Source: JBGPQJ01 sp963709295
Lineage (GTDB): Bacteria > Chloroflexota > Anaerolineae > Anaerolineales > Villigracilaceae
Assembly (NCBI GenBank): GCA_963709295.1
Contig: CAVPVW010000004.1
Location: 124,001-188,000 of the forward strand
Reading direction: 5' to 3'
DNA length: 64,000 nucleotides
Shown: one piece after another, positions 1 to 8,159 of the stretch
Numbering within the stretch: position 1 is the first letter of the stretch
Layout: every line of letters begins with the position of its first letter
Notes under the pieces: model-generated
Databases searched by the model: none
What the model saw: the letters and a program-made list of their open reading frames with translations, nothing else
What the model was told of the DNA's origin: nothing
Position numbers and translations under genes: made by a program

Positions 1-171
1 TTGGGAGCAGGAAAAACCCGAAGCCAGACTTCGCGAAATGCTTATAAATGGCGCTTGGCATCCCACACGTCAGGCCGTTCGCCCCGCGAAGACGGGGTGC
101 ATTATCCCCGTGATCTTCGGGGACGCTTTGTTCGCCACATTTTTGATGAAGTCGAGACTGTGTATTGGAGT

Positions 172-810
172 TCAAGTTTGAAAACTCTCAAATCTTCCTT
201 TGGTATTTGCGGCAATTTGAAGCCAATCCGTGAAAGAATTTGCAACTGTTGACCAACAAAATGAACAAGACTGCAAGTCTCGAAATATATCTTGTAAAGT
301 TAAGTTCCTAAGTTTCCACATCGAAACTTGAATAACACAGGGCTGCTGAATCCTACCGCCAATATCAAGGAAAAAAGAAACATACAAGAAATTATTTTCA
401 GTGAAATTACGAATTCGAAGAGTTCCTATTTTTAGAAGCCCGTTTTCATAATGCCCAGCCTTGCCCATGAGATATGGATACCATTCTTCAGCCATGGGAC
501 CAAAGCCCAAGGCAGCAAAATAAGAATCCTTACTGGAAATTGTAATTCCACCATAACATTTCAAGAACGATAGGTAGTCAGCGGGTAAAGAATAGGGGCT
601 GATCAAATTTTCAATTCGGGCTAGGCTTTTTTTAGTTTCCATAACATACACATCAAACGGCAATGTAAGCAATTCATTTGTAGATGTATGCTTGCTGAGT
701 TGGGCGAAAAATTGTTTCTGTCCTTGCTCCGTGCCACAATCGACCTGGACATTTGGCAACAACCGAATTTGCTCAATTGCTTTTTCAATCTGACCTAATT
801 CCATGTTCAC
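172..810 (-). CDS. SMI1/KNR4-like (SUKH) domain protein
   Basis: The 212-residue protein has a central stretch (about residues 70-120: LPADYLSFLKCYGG, then a variable loop and EEWYPYLMG) that fits the SMI1/KNR4 fold. In bacteria that fold is typical of immunity proteins for polymorphic toxins and contact-dependent inhibition. The start is either GTG at 810 or ATG at 804. The gene is much richer in A and T than its neighbours, which suggests acquisition by transfer. No toxin gene lies beside it in the window, but its 3' side is at the window edge, so a partner outside cannot be excluded. The family call rests on a short motif and the immunity role is inference. Confidence 0.55.
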   Translation of the reverse strand: MNMELGQIEKAIEQIRLLPNVQVDCGTEQGQKQFFAQLSKHTSTNELLTLPFDVYVMETKKSLARIENLISPYSLPADYLSFLKCYGGITISSKDSYFAALGFGPMAEEWYPYLMGKAGHYENGLLKIGTLRIRNFTENNFLYVSFFLDIGGRIQQPCVIQVSMWKLRNLTLQDIFRDLQSCSFCWSTVANSFTDWLQIAANTKGRFESFQT

Positions 811-1007
811 ATGCTTTTTTGGTTATGTGGTTAATTAGTGTATATCCCCCTGCGGGGGATATTACGGCAACCGTATAATGGATTATAGGTTGCCCGTCTA
901 ATGTCCTGATTGTTAATGAAATTATACGGCAAAAGGGAAGAAATATTGTTATGCCCAAAAGTGTGCTGACCTGCTGTTGAAATTGTGCACCAGGTTATGA
1001 TAGAACT

Positions 1008-1037
1008 GAAGACCACCTCATCACCGAGGCGGTCTTC
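1008..1037 (-). terminator. Hairpin downstream of the winged-helix operon
   Basis: A 12-bp stem with one mismatch (GAAGACCACCTC against GAGGCGGTCTTC) closes a 6-base loop. It sits about 20 bp past the stop of the minus-strand regulator gene. There is no strong T tract, so it is a hairpin terminator candidate only. The rest of the 811-1057 gap holds a smaller hairpin near 843-864 and no gene I can support. Confidence 0.5.
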
Positions 1038-1057
1038 ATTGGATGGCGTCCATGAAG

Positions 1058-1384
1058 TCAGGCGGGGAATTCTTTGAAGACCTGCTTCATCATTTTGACA
1101 TATTCGTGGAAGGCGGTCCGCCCCTGGGGTGTCAATCGGAAGGAGGTGTTTGGGCGCCGCCCCTTGAAGCTCTTCTCCACCTCGACATAACCTGCTTCTT
1201 CGAGCTTGCTCATGTGGGCGGAGAGATTGCCCCACGTCAGCCCGGTCTGGTTCATCAGGAAGGTGAAATCGGCGCTGTCGATCACGTAGAGCAGGGCCAT
1301 CACAGCCAGTCGGGCAGGCTCATGCACCAGCCGATCCACTTCGGTCAACGATGCGAGCGGGGGGTTGACACTCTTGTCATTCAT
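1058..1384 (-). CDS. Winged-helix transcriptional regulator (PF13601-like)
   Basis: This 108-residue protein is almost entirely one winged-helix DNA-binding domain. Helices around ARLAVMALLYV and TWGNLSAHMSKLEEAGYV (recognition helix, about residues 48-68) are followed by a wing with RRPNTSFRLTPQGR. This is the usual pattern of MarR/ArsR-like 'transcriptional regulator' proteins in which the domain stands alone. Its ATG lies 8 bp inside the end of the upstream membrane protein gene, so the two are probably translated together. It may repress its own operon through the palindrome at 2053-2077; that link is inference. The ligand is unknown. Confidence 0.85.
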   Translation of the reverse strand: MNDKSVNPPLASLTEVDRLVHEPARLAVMALLYVIDSADFTFLMNQTGLTWGNLSAHMSKLEEAGYVEVEKSFKGRRPNTSFRLTPQGRTAFHEYVKMMKQVFKEFPA

Positions 1385-2030
1385 GGCTGCCGGTTCCGTC
1401 CGGTTTCGGATATTTTTTCAGGAAGCGGACCAGGAGCACCACCCCGGGGATGATCATCAACGCGCCGATGAGGATAGGGTAGACCGGCTGGTTGAGATAG
1501 ATCATCAAGAAGACGGCCAATGCCATCATGGCGGCGATGAAATAACCGCGTGGGAAGTCGGAGAAATAGGCCGTTAAGGTCATGCCCGCCACGACGAACA
1601 GCGATCCGATCAATGCAACGGTCAGATCCATCAGGTCCTGGCTTTTCAAGAAGTGATTGACTCCATCCCCCACTTCAGGATTGAGCCAGCCGAGGGTGGT
1701 CAGCCCAAGTACTATCAACTGGGCCAGGACGACCACGCTCAGGAAAACAGCCATGGTGGTCTTCTTCTTCCTGCGTATGTCTCCGAATCTCACCTGTCCC
1801 ATGCGAGGCACGGTGATATATTTCTTGGCTGCCCAGAAGAGGCTGTAGGCGACGGACATGGCCAACACCGCCAGGATGATGTTCATCGGGCTGTACCCGC
1901 TTGCAGGGCGGTAGATGAAGATGGACATGCAGATCACGATCAGGCCGAAGTAGATATCCCACAGACCGTCCTCATAGGTGGAGCGGAACGCCTTACGTTC
2001 GATTTCCTTGAGATTTAGTTGGGTGACCAT
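1377..2030 (-). CDS. Polytopic membrane protein paired with winged-helix regulator
   Basis: The 217-residue protein has a soluble N-terminal segment (about 1-25) and five to six hydrophobic helices, with a basic cytoplasmic loop (RRKKKTT, about residue 85). I recognise no catalytic motif. It is the first gene of a two-gene operon with the regulator at 1058, whose start it overlaps. Membrane proteins of this kind next to a stand-alone winged-helix protein are common in Chloroflexota and Firmicutes but have no assigned function. Translation starts at the ATG preceded by an AGAAGG-type ribosome site; a near-consensus promoter lies 50-80 bp upstream. Confidence 0.75.
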   Translation of the reverse strand: MVTQLNLKEIERKAFRSTYEDGLWDIYFGLIVICMSIFIYRPASGYSPMNIILAVLAMSVAYSLFWAAKKYITVPRMGQVRFGDIRRKKKTTMAVFLSVVVLAQLIVLGLTTLGWLNPEVGDGVNHFLKSQDLMDLTVALIGSLFVVAGMTLTAYFSDFPRGYFIAAMMALAVFLMIYLNQPVYPILIGALMIIPGVVLLVRFLKKYPKPDGTGSHE

Positions 2031-2052
2031 TTTCGCCTTCTTTCTTTTCGCA

Positions 2053-2108
2053 AATAACTTTGTATTGCAGAGTTATTTGTATTATACATAGAAAAAAGGC
2101 GCTGTCAA
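2053..2108 (-). promoter_or_regulatory. Sigma-A-type promoter with downstream palindrome (candidate operator)
   Basis: On the minus strand TTGACA (2108-2103) and TATAAT (2086-2081) are separated by 16 bp, a near-consensus housekeeping promoter for the membrane protein and regulator operon. Just downstream of the -10 box, 7-bp arms AATAACT (2053-2059) and AGTTATT (2071-2077) form an inverted repeat separated by 11 bp. That is where a repressor would block transcription. Binding by the operon's own winged-helix protein is inferred. Confidence 0.72.
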
Positions 2109-2182
2109 GAGGCAATTTACTCGCAGCTTCTTGGCAAATTCTCTGCAACAATTGCGCTGAATTTCCTGTATGATTAACAGGC

Positions 2183-2728
2183 ATGCCTCTTACCGAACTC
2201 GAACTGGCGGAGCGCTCCCAGCGGGGCGACCTGGACGCATACGGCGAGCTGGTGCGACTCCACCAGGGCGGTGTGTTCAGCGTCTGTTACCGCCTGTTGG
2301 GAGAGCGAGGCGAGGCGGAGGATGCGGCCCAGGAGGCGTTCATCCGTGCGCACGAGCGGTTGCACCTCTTCGATTCGCAGAGACCCTTCGGCCCGTGGGT
2401 GCGGCGGGTGGCCGCCAACCTGTGCTTCAACCGGATGCAGGCGCTGAGAGACCCGGGGCTGCCGTTTGAAGATGAACTGGAGAATGTACATGCTGCTTCA
2501 GAGCCTTCTCCTGAAGCGCTTGTGGAGAAGAACGAGAAAAGTGAGTGGATCTGGAGGGCGATCATGAATCTTCCGCCGCATTACCGCGCGGTGATCGAAC
2601 TGCGGCATTTTCAGGAATTAAGTTATGATGAGATCGCCCAAACTCTGGGGCTTCCAGTGGGTGTGGTAAAAACCCACCTGCATCGGGCAAGGAAAATCCT
2701 GTCGAAAAGGCTGCAACCTGATGAATGA
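2183..2728 (+). CDS. ECF-type RNA polymerase sigma factor
   Basis: This 181-residue sigma-70 family protein of extracytoplasmic-function size shows region 2 (about 10-80, with GEAEDAAQEAFIRAHERL and the -10 recognition stretch PFGPWVRRVAANLCFNRM). After a short acidic linker comes region 4 (about 115-175: LPPHYRAVIELRHFQELSYDEIAQTLG in pieces, then VGVVKTHLHRARKIL). It recruits RNA polymerase to a private set of promoters. The following anti-sigma gene overlaps its end by 8 bp, as expected for a sigma/anti-sigma pair. The likely target includes the membrane protein, DUF1800 and DUF1501 genes downstream, but no promoter motif was confirmed. Confidence 0.95.
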   Translation: MPLTELELAERSQRGDLDAYGELVRLHQGGVFSVCYRLLGERGEAEDAAQEAFIRAHERLHLFDSQRPFGPWVRRVAANLCFNRMQALRDPGLPFEDELENVHAASEPSPEALVEKNEKSEWIWRAIMNLPPHYRAVIELRHFQELSYDEIAQTLGLPVGVVKTHLHRARKILSKRLQPDE

Positions 2729-3323
2729 GAAATGGCATCCTGACGAAGTGGACATCGGCGCTTACCTCGATGGCGAACTGGATTCCCGGCAGCGCCAGCA
2801 GGTATCCAGTCATCTGGAGGAATGCCCCGCCTGCCGTGACGAACTGGCAAGGCTAAATAGTCTCTTCAGCCAACTGTCGGAATTACCGGACCTCGCCCTC
2901 GAGAAGGACCTGAGCCGGGATGTCGTTGCGTCAATTCGCAGCCGGGAGATTTCTTCGGCGGAAGGCGCGGCCTCAGGTTGGCGTGGCTTCTTCAAGGGAG
3001 GCCAGGCATGGGTCGCCGCGATTCAAGCCGGGCTGACGGCGCTGCTCTTCGGGCTTTTCGGGGCGCCGACCTGGCAATCCTGGACAGCCGGACTGGATGC
3101 TTACACCCTTGCTTTCCTCAGCAGGCAGCAACAGGTGGCACAATCCCTGCTGATCTTCTCTGAACAGCTCAGCGGCAGGTGGCTGGCAGCCGTCCAGTTG
3201 ATTCAGCAGCCTCTTCCCTGGAACATTCCCAGCCAGCAGGCGCTGGTTATCCTGGCAGCCTCCGGGCTGACCTGGCTGGTGGGCACACGCCTGCTTCTGA
3301 AAAAACCGGAACAACGCATCTAA
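2721..3323 (+). CDS. Membrane anti-sigma factor with zinc-finger (zf-HC2) domain
   Basis: The N-terminal 45 residues carry the ZAS zinc-binding pattern H-x3-C-x2-C (SSHLEECPACRDEL), the domain that sequesters ECF sigma factors in the cytoplasm. A hydrophobic region from about residue 90 includes one or two probable membrane segments, ending in a C-terminal segment (ALVILAASGLTWLVG) near residues 172-187. It starts inside the sigma gene, so the pair is translationally coupled. Release probably follows an envelope signal; no protease site can be read from the sequence. Confidence 0.88.
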   Translation: MNEKWHPDEVDIGAYLDGELDSRQRQQVSSHLEECPACRDELARLNSLFSQLSELPDLALEKDLSRDVVASIRSREISSAEGAASGWRGFFKGGQAWVAAIQAGLTALLFGLFGAPTWQSWTAGLDAYTLAFLSRQQQVAQSLLIFSEQLSGRWLAAVQLIQQPLPWNIPSQQALVILAASGLTWLVGTRLLLKKPEQRI

Positions 3324-3340
3324 CTTTTATGGAGGCACTC

Positions 3341-3802
3341 ATGGAAATTCTGTCGATCATCCTTATTGTCCTGGCTATTGAAATCAGCCTGATAGCCTAC
3401 CTGACGTTCATGACCGTCATTTTTGGGCGCCGCGTGGAACAGGCTCAGCAGATCATGGTGACTTCACCCTGGCGTTCTTTCCTGACAGGCATATTGAATT
3501 TCCTGTTCTTCGGGGCGATTGCTCTGGCATTAAATGCGGTTGGAGGCGAAATCACCCGCTTATTGGCGGTGATCGTGTTGACCGCGCTGGTTGCCGTCGT
3601 CGGGATCGGGTTGGCCGGGCTGGTCAACCTGACCGGGCAGCGGTTATCTCCGGGAGCGGAGCGCCTTAAAATGACGGCCTGGGGCACGGTGACTCTCAGC
3701 CTGGCTTGCGGCCTTCCTTTTCTCGGATGGTTTGTCCTGCTGCCCGCCGTGCTCTTTGTGAGCCTGGGCGCGGTCATTCTGGGATTCTTCCAGCGAAAAT
3801 AG
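3341..3802 (+). CDS. Small four-helix membrane protein (paralogue A)
   Basis: Translation probably starts at ATG 3341, five bases after GGAGG, giving 153 residues (an upstream in-frame ATG at 3329 has no spaced ribosome site). The protein has an N-terminal helix, a cytoplasmic RRVEQAQQ turn and three further hydrophobic helices. The pattern is shared with the next gene at 3932 (same order of helices, a loop before helix 3 ending in 'gE/R', and an LGW core in helix 4), so the two are divergent paralogues. Function unknown. It lies 17 bp after the anti-sigma gene and is probably cotranscribed. Confidence 0.7.
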   Translation: MEILSIILIVLAIEISLIAYLTFMTVIFGRRVEQAQQIMVTSPWRSFLTGILNFLFFGAIALALNAVGGEITRLLAVIVLTALVAVVGIGLAGLVNLTGQRLSPGAERLKMTAWGTVTLSLACGLPFLGWFVLLPAVLFVSLGAVILGFFQRK

Positions 3803-3826
3803 AATCCACCTTTCTTGACAGCGATG

Positions 3827-3857
3827 AAAGGACGGTGACAACGCCGTCCTTTTTGTT
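3827..3857 (+). terminator. Rho-independent terminator
   Basis: AAAGGACGG (3827-3835) pairs with CCGTCCTTT (3844-3852) around an 8-base loop and runs into a T-rich tail (TTTTTGTTTT). It would end or attenuate the sigma/anti-sigma/membrane-protein transcript before the next membrane protein gene. Confidence 0.75.
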
Positions 3858-3931
3858 TTCCTGTTGTAACTTTTTCCCGCGCCTGCCTGTATAGCTGGAT
3901 AGAGCAGAGATTCATTCATACGGAGGAACCT

Positions 3932-4468
3932 ATGTCCGACATGTTGGCGATTATCCTGATCCTGGTGCTGCTGGGCTGCGCTTATCCCGCATTGCTCGGC
4001 ACATTGCATGTGCTGTTTCCCCGGCCTGTGGCGTCCAGCCAGGCGCGGATCGAACGGCAGACCTGGCGGTGCTTTTGGACCGGACTCCTGGCAGCGGTGG
4101 CGATCGCACTGCCGGCAATTATTCTCATCAATCTGCCGCTGGGGCTGTTGAAATTCATGGGCTGGTCGCTCATGGGTCTGGGGCTGGGACTCAGCGTGTT
4201 TGGCGCAGCGGGGCTGGCGGGATTGATGGCATCCCGGATGCAATTAAGCCCTCCCGGCGCACCGGCAGAGTTCGGTGCGTTTGTGCGGGCGGCGGGGATG
4301 ATCGAGCTGGCAGCCATCTTTCCGCTGCTGGGATGGCTTGCGTTCTTCCCCATCAGCCTGCTGATCAGCCTGGGCGCGGCGCTGCTGACCTGGCTGCGTG
4401 GTGCGCCGGCTCCCGAAAAGGATTCTCGCCCGGAACTCGTCCAGGCCGGTACAGGTGCCCAAGCGTGA
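3932..4468 (+). CDS. Small four-helix membrane protein (paralogue B)
   Basis: This 178-residue protein resembles the product of 3341-3802 in length, helix order and the C-terminal motif (PLLGWLAFFPISLL here, PFLGWFVLLPAVLF there). A GGAGG site precedes the ATG by about seven bases. The C-terminal 30 residues are hydrophilic and rich in proline and charged residues. The stop codon overlaps the start of the DUF1800 gene (TGATG), so it is translationally linked to that export pair. Function unknown; it might help present or anchor the DUF1800/DUF1501 products, which is speculation from position. Confidence 0.7.
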   Translation: MSDMLAIILILVLLGCAYPALLGTLHVLFPRPVASSQARIERQTWRCFWTGLLAAVAIALPAIILINLPLGLLKFMGWSLMGLGLGLSVFGAAGLAGLMASRMQLSPPGAPAEFGAFVRAAGMIELAAIFPLLGWLAFFPISLLISLGAALLTWLRGAPAPEKDSRPELVQAGTGAQA

Positions 4469-5970
4469 TGAGCAGCTCCAGGCGATTGAACCGGCGCGAC
4501 TTCCTGCGTTTGAGCGCGTTGACCGCTGCAGGCGCGGTCCTCAGCGGCTGTGCGCCAGCCTACAACTGGCTAGCGGAACAGGCTGAGGAGGCCGTCCGCT
4601 TCGGCCTTCCTCCGGGTGGGACTCCGTTTGATTTTCAGCTCCTCAACCGGCTGACGTTCGGTCCGCGCGCCGAGGAACGCTGGCGGATGGCTGAGATCGG
4701 CTGGCAGGCATGGGTCGAGGAGCAGCTTTCCCCTGAGGGAATCGACGACCCGGTTTGTGACCTGCGCCTGCGCGGCCTCAACACCCTGACCATGGGCGCC
4801 AATGACCTGTATGATCTGAGCGACAAGCTGTTCGATGACCAGGACCGTTTGCGCGTGCCCGATGAACTGCGCCGGTCCGCGTTGATCCGGCAGGTTTATT
4901 CGCGCCGTCAGTTGTTCGAGCGCATGGTGGAGTTCTGGAGCGACCACTTCAACATCAGCGTCGAGAAGAGCAATTGCTTCTATCTCAAGACTGTGGATGA
5001 CCGCGAGGTGATTCGCAAACATGCCCTTGGCAGCTTTGGCGAATTGCTGTCGGCCTCCGCTCATTCGCCGGCCATGCTGACCTACCTGGATAACCAGGCC
5101 AATCACAAAGACGCGCCAAACGAAAACTATGCCCGTGAACTGCTCGAACTGCACAGCCTGGGCGTTGACGGAGGCTACTCCCAGCAGGATGTGATGGAAC
5201 TGGCCCGCTGCCTCACAGGCTGGACGATCAAGGAGCATTTCTGGCGCGGGGATTTTGTCTTCAAACAGGAAAATCACGACGATGGCAGCAAGTTCGTTCT
5301 TGGAAAGTTGATTCAGCCGGGCGGGCAGTCTGAGGTGGAAGGCATCCTCGAAGAACTGGCGGTCCATCCGAGCAGCGCGCGTTTCATTGCGGCCAAGCTG
5401 GCACGCCGCTTCATCGCCGACAACCCTCCGCCCGAGGTGGTGGAGAGCGCCGAGAAGGCTTTCTTAAACAGCAAGGGAGATATTAAGACTGTCCTGCGGG
5501 TCTTGCTGCTGGACCATGCCGGAGCGATGCAGCCCAAATACAAGCGACCGGTCGATTTTGTCGTCTCGGTGCTGAGGATGCTGGAGGCACGCAGCGACGG
5601 CGGCCTTGACTTGCATACTTTCCTTGGGCGGATGGGGCAGCGTTACTTCAGTTGGCCCACCCCGGACGGCTACCCTGACCGAGCCGACGCCTGGCAGGGA
5701 AACCTGCTTCCGCGCTGGCAATTCGCGCTGGCCTTGATGCAAAACGAAATTCCCGGCACGTCCGTGCAGGATGAGTTCATGGGGCCGGAGGGCTTGCCGG
5801 ACCTGCGTACGAGCGTGCGGGAGTTGAGCACCAGGCTGTTAGGCGCGCCACTTGCCAACACCGACCAGCTTGCTGATGATCTTGCATCCGCCGGCGCGGT
5901 CAACGATGTTGAACACCGCCGCACGATCGCGGCGGGGCTGCTCGCTTCGGATGCTTTCCAATACCGGTAG
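4468..5970 (+). CDS. DUF1800 family Tat-exported lipoprotein
   Basis: The chosen ATG overlaps the preceding stop (TGATG) and gives 500 residues. The N terminus has a twin-arginine signal (NRRDFLRLSALTA) ending in a lipobox LSGC near residue 28, so the protein is probably Tat-exported and lipid-anchored. Family features follow: LLNRLTFGPR near residue 55, the MVEFWSDHFNIS segment, NENYARELLELHSLGV and ELARCLTGWT. DUF1800 proteins nearly always neighbour a DUF1501 gene, as here, and have no settled biochemical role. It lies downstream of the ECF sigma operon and may belong to that regulon. Confidence 0.88.
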   Translation: MSSSRRLNRRDFLRLSALTAAGAVLSGCAPAYNWLAEQAEEAVRFGLPPGGTPFDFQLLNRLTFGPRAEERWRMAEIGWQAWVEEQLSPEGIDDPVCDLRLRGLNTLTMGANDLYDLSDKLFDDQDRLRVPDELRRSALIRQVYSRRQLFERMVEFWSDHFNISVEKSNCFYLKTVDDREVIRKHALGSFGELLSASAHSPAMLTYLDNQANHKDAPNENYARELLELHSLGVDGGYSQQDVMELARCLTGWTIKEHFWRGDFVFKQENHDDGSKFVLGKLIQPGGQSEVEGILEELAVHPSSARFIAAKLARRFIADNPPPEVVESAEKAFLNSKGDIKTVLRVLLLDHAGAMQPKYKRPVDFVVSVLRMLEARSDGGLDLHTFLGRMGQRYFSWPTPDGYPDRADAWQGNLLPRWQFALALMQNEIPGTSVQDEFMGPEGLPDLRTSVRELSTRLLGAPLANTDQLADDLASAGAVNDVEHRRTIAAGLLASDAFQYR

Positions 5971-5978
5971 GAGATAAG

Positions 5979-7238
5979 ATGAACAGGACTCGCATGACAA
6001 CGGGAGAATCATTGGCCGTTTTGGAGGTTCAGGCACGCTGGCCAGGTTGGATGCCGCGTCTGGCTTTTTCACCGCAGTCGTCCAGCCTGGCGGGAGACCT
6101 GCTGGTGGTGGTGTTCCTGCGGGGCGCCGCCGACATGCTCAACATGGTGGTGCCTCACGGTGAGGAAGCTTATTACAGCCTGCGTCCCAGCCTGGGAGTT
6201 CCCCGTCCCGACGACTCAAAGGCAACGAAAGGGAAACGCGCGCTCGACCTGGACGGGTTCTTTGGGCTGCATCCCGCCATGGAGTCGCTGCTGCCGGTCT
6301 GGCAGGCCGGCGAATTGGCGATCATCCATGCCTGCGGCGCGCCGGATGAATCACGCAGCCATTTCAAAGCCATGGAGTTAATGGAGCGCGGCGCGGAGAA
6401 CGAACGCGGTCCCGCCAGCGGCTGGCTGGGACGCCACCTTGCCAGCCTCGATAACGGTAACACCTCGCCACTACGTGCGGTGGGGCTGGGGGAATTGGCG
6501 CCGCGCAGCCTGTATGGGCCGGTACCTGTGGCGACCCTGCGCTCAATCTCCGATTATCATCTGCAGGGTAGTCCGCAGCAGCTGAAGTTGTTTCAGGCGA
6601 GTCTTGAGGCGATGTACAGCGGTTCGAACGGGAATGCAGGCATCGGCAGGGAAACCCTGGCGCTTCTGCAGAAGCTTCAAAACATGGAGGCAGGGGGTTA
6701 CCTGCCCCGGCAGGAGGCGGCCTACCCCGAGAGCGAATTCGGCATGGGCTTGAAGCAGGTCGCCGCACTGGCCAAAGCCGGCCTCGGCCTAGAAGCCGCA
6801 GCGCTCGACCTGGGGGGCTGGGATACCCATTTTGCGCAGGGCAGCGTGGAGGGACTCATGCCGCGCCTGATGCAGGACCTCGCTCAGGGGTTGTCGGCGT
6901 TCTATTCGGATATGCTGGACCAGCGTGACCGGTTGAGTGTCGTGGTGATGACCGAGTTTGGGCGCCGCGCGTATGAGAATGCCAGCCTGGGCACCGATCA
7001 TGGTCACGGGGCGCTGATGATGCTTCTCGGCGGCGGCGTGCATGGCGGCCGGGTGCATGGACGCTGGCCCGGCATGGAACGCGAGCAGCTCTTTGGTCCC
7101 GGCGACCTGGCGGTGACGACCGATTACCGCGATGTGCTGGGTGAGGTGTGCCTGAAGCGGTTGAATAATCCCAATTTGGAGGCGGTGTTTCCCGGTTACT
7201 CCATGAAGGCGGGGGAAATCCTGAAGCCGAGGAAGTAA
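5979..7238 (+). CDS. DUF1501 family protein (alkaline-phosphatase-fold, sulfatase-like)
   Basis: The 419-residue protein begins 8 bp after the DUF1800 gene. It carries the family pattern LVVVFLRGAADMLNMVVP near residues 40-60, a HACGAPDESRSHFKAMELME segment, DLGGWDTHFAQGS (about 268-280), the TEFGRRAYENASLGTDHGHG block and the end segment TTDYRDVLGEVC. DUF1501 proteins belong to the alkaline phosphatase/sulfatase fold and pair with DUF1800; substrates are unknown. Many homologues carry their own Tat signal. Here the N terminus (MNRTRMTTGES) shows none, so it may ride on or be exported with its partner. That last point is inference. Confidence 0.88.
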   Translation: MNRTRMTTGESLAVLEVQARWPGWMPRLAFSPQSSSLAGDLLVVVFLRGAADMLNMVVPHGEEAYYSLRPSLGVPRPDDSKATKGKRALDLDGFFGLHPAMESLLPVWQAGELAIIHACGAPDESRSHFKAMELMERGAENERGPASGWLGRHLASLDNGNTSPLRAVGLGELAPRSLYGPVPVATLRSISDYHLQGSPQQLKLFQASLEAMYSGSNGNAGIGRETLALLQKLQNMEAGGYLPRQEAAYPESEFGMGLKQVAALAKAGLGLEAAALDLGGWDTHFAQGSVEGLMPRLMQDLAQGLSAFYSDMLDQRDRLSVVVMTEFGRRAYENASLGTDHGHGALMMLLGGGVHGGRVHGRWPGMEREQLFGPGDLAVTTDYRDVLGEVCLKRLNNPNLEAVFPGYSMKAGEILKPRK

Positions 7239-7240
7239 GT

Positions 7241-8069
7241 TTACTTTGGGTGCCGGTACATGCGGACGTAATCGACGATCATGGTCTGGGGGAAGACGCT
7301 GAACTCATCCGGGTTGCCTGGCCAGTGACCGCCGACAGCCACGTTCATCAGCAGGTGGAAGTCCTGGTCGAAGGGAGCGGGATAAGGCGCATCCTTGCCG
7401 GACGTAAACCAATCATTCCTGGTATAGAAGAGCGTGTCATCCACATACCAGCGAAATTCGTCCGGCTCCCACTCCACCGCGAAGACGTGAAAATCGTCGG
7501 CGTAGGTCTGTCCAGCTGGCAGATCGTGTGTGCCCGAGGTGAAGGTGTGCGGGTTGCCATAATGCAAAGTGCCGTAGACGCGATTAGGCTCGCGCCCGAT
7601 CATCTCCATGATATCGATCTCGCCGCCAGCCGGCCAGGTGCCGTATGCAGTTCTTGTGGGCAGCATCCACAAGGCAGGCCAGATGCCCGGCGTGTTGGGC
7701 AGCTTCGCGCGGATCACTATCCGCCCATGGGTCCAGTCCCCCTTGTACTGGGTGGTCAGCCGTGCAGAAGTGTAATCGCGTCCCATCATATATTCTTCGA
7801 TGGCTTTGATAACCAGCATCCGCCCTCGATATAGGCATTGTTGGTGGAATCCGTGTAATGCTGAAGCTCGCCGTTGCCCCAGCCCGAGCCGCCCTTTTGG
7901 TGATTCCACTTTGCCGGGTCGGGCGGGCTGCCGGTCGGGCAGGTCGAACTCATCGGACCAGATGAGTTCCCACGCGTCCGGGTCGGGCGTTGACGTGAGG
8001 TGGGAGAGCCTGAGTCGGGGGGGTTTGCAAAGGAGAGAACGAGAGAATGGTCAAGACGATGGTTTTCAT
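7241..8069 (-). pseudogene. GH16 endo-beta-1,3-glucanase (laminarinase-like), frameshifted
   Basis: The C-terminal 220 residues read in one frame and contain the GH16 catalytic motif GEIDIMEMIG. It is followed by the family pattern YGTLHYG, FHVFAVEWEPDEFRWYVDD and NVAVGGHWPGNP, ending in MIVDYVRMYR. The N-terminal part is spread over other frames: WELIWSDEFD near 7955-7985, DPAKWNHQKGG and GWGNGELQHYTD near 7850-7910, and a signal-like start MKTIVLTIL at 8069. At least three frame changes are needed. Conserved residues survive in every piece, so assembly indels are as likely as true decay. The intact enzyme would be secreted and hydrolyse laminarin-type beta-glucans. Confidence 0.82.
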
Positions 8070-8159
8070 TTAGGGTTCCACCTGCACGGTAAAAGTTTAG
8101 TTCGCTATCCGCCGCCTTTGCGGTGACATCCAAATCAACTCCATCCGGGCGGCAAACTA

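Noticed and set aside
1..252. Open frame on the plus strand at the window start
   Set aside because: No recognisable domain, rare-codon-like composition and overlap with the SUKH-like gene; probably chance. Bases 1-171 otherwise hold only short GC-rich hairpins.
843..864. Hairpin ATATCCCC/GGGGATAT as a terminator or REP element
   Set aside because: No T tract, single copy in the window, and no gene ends close enough to need it.
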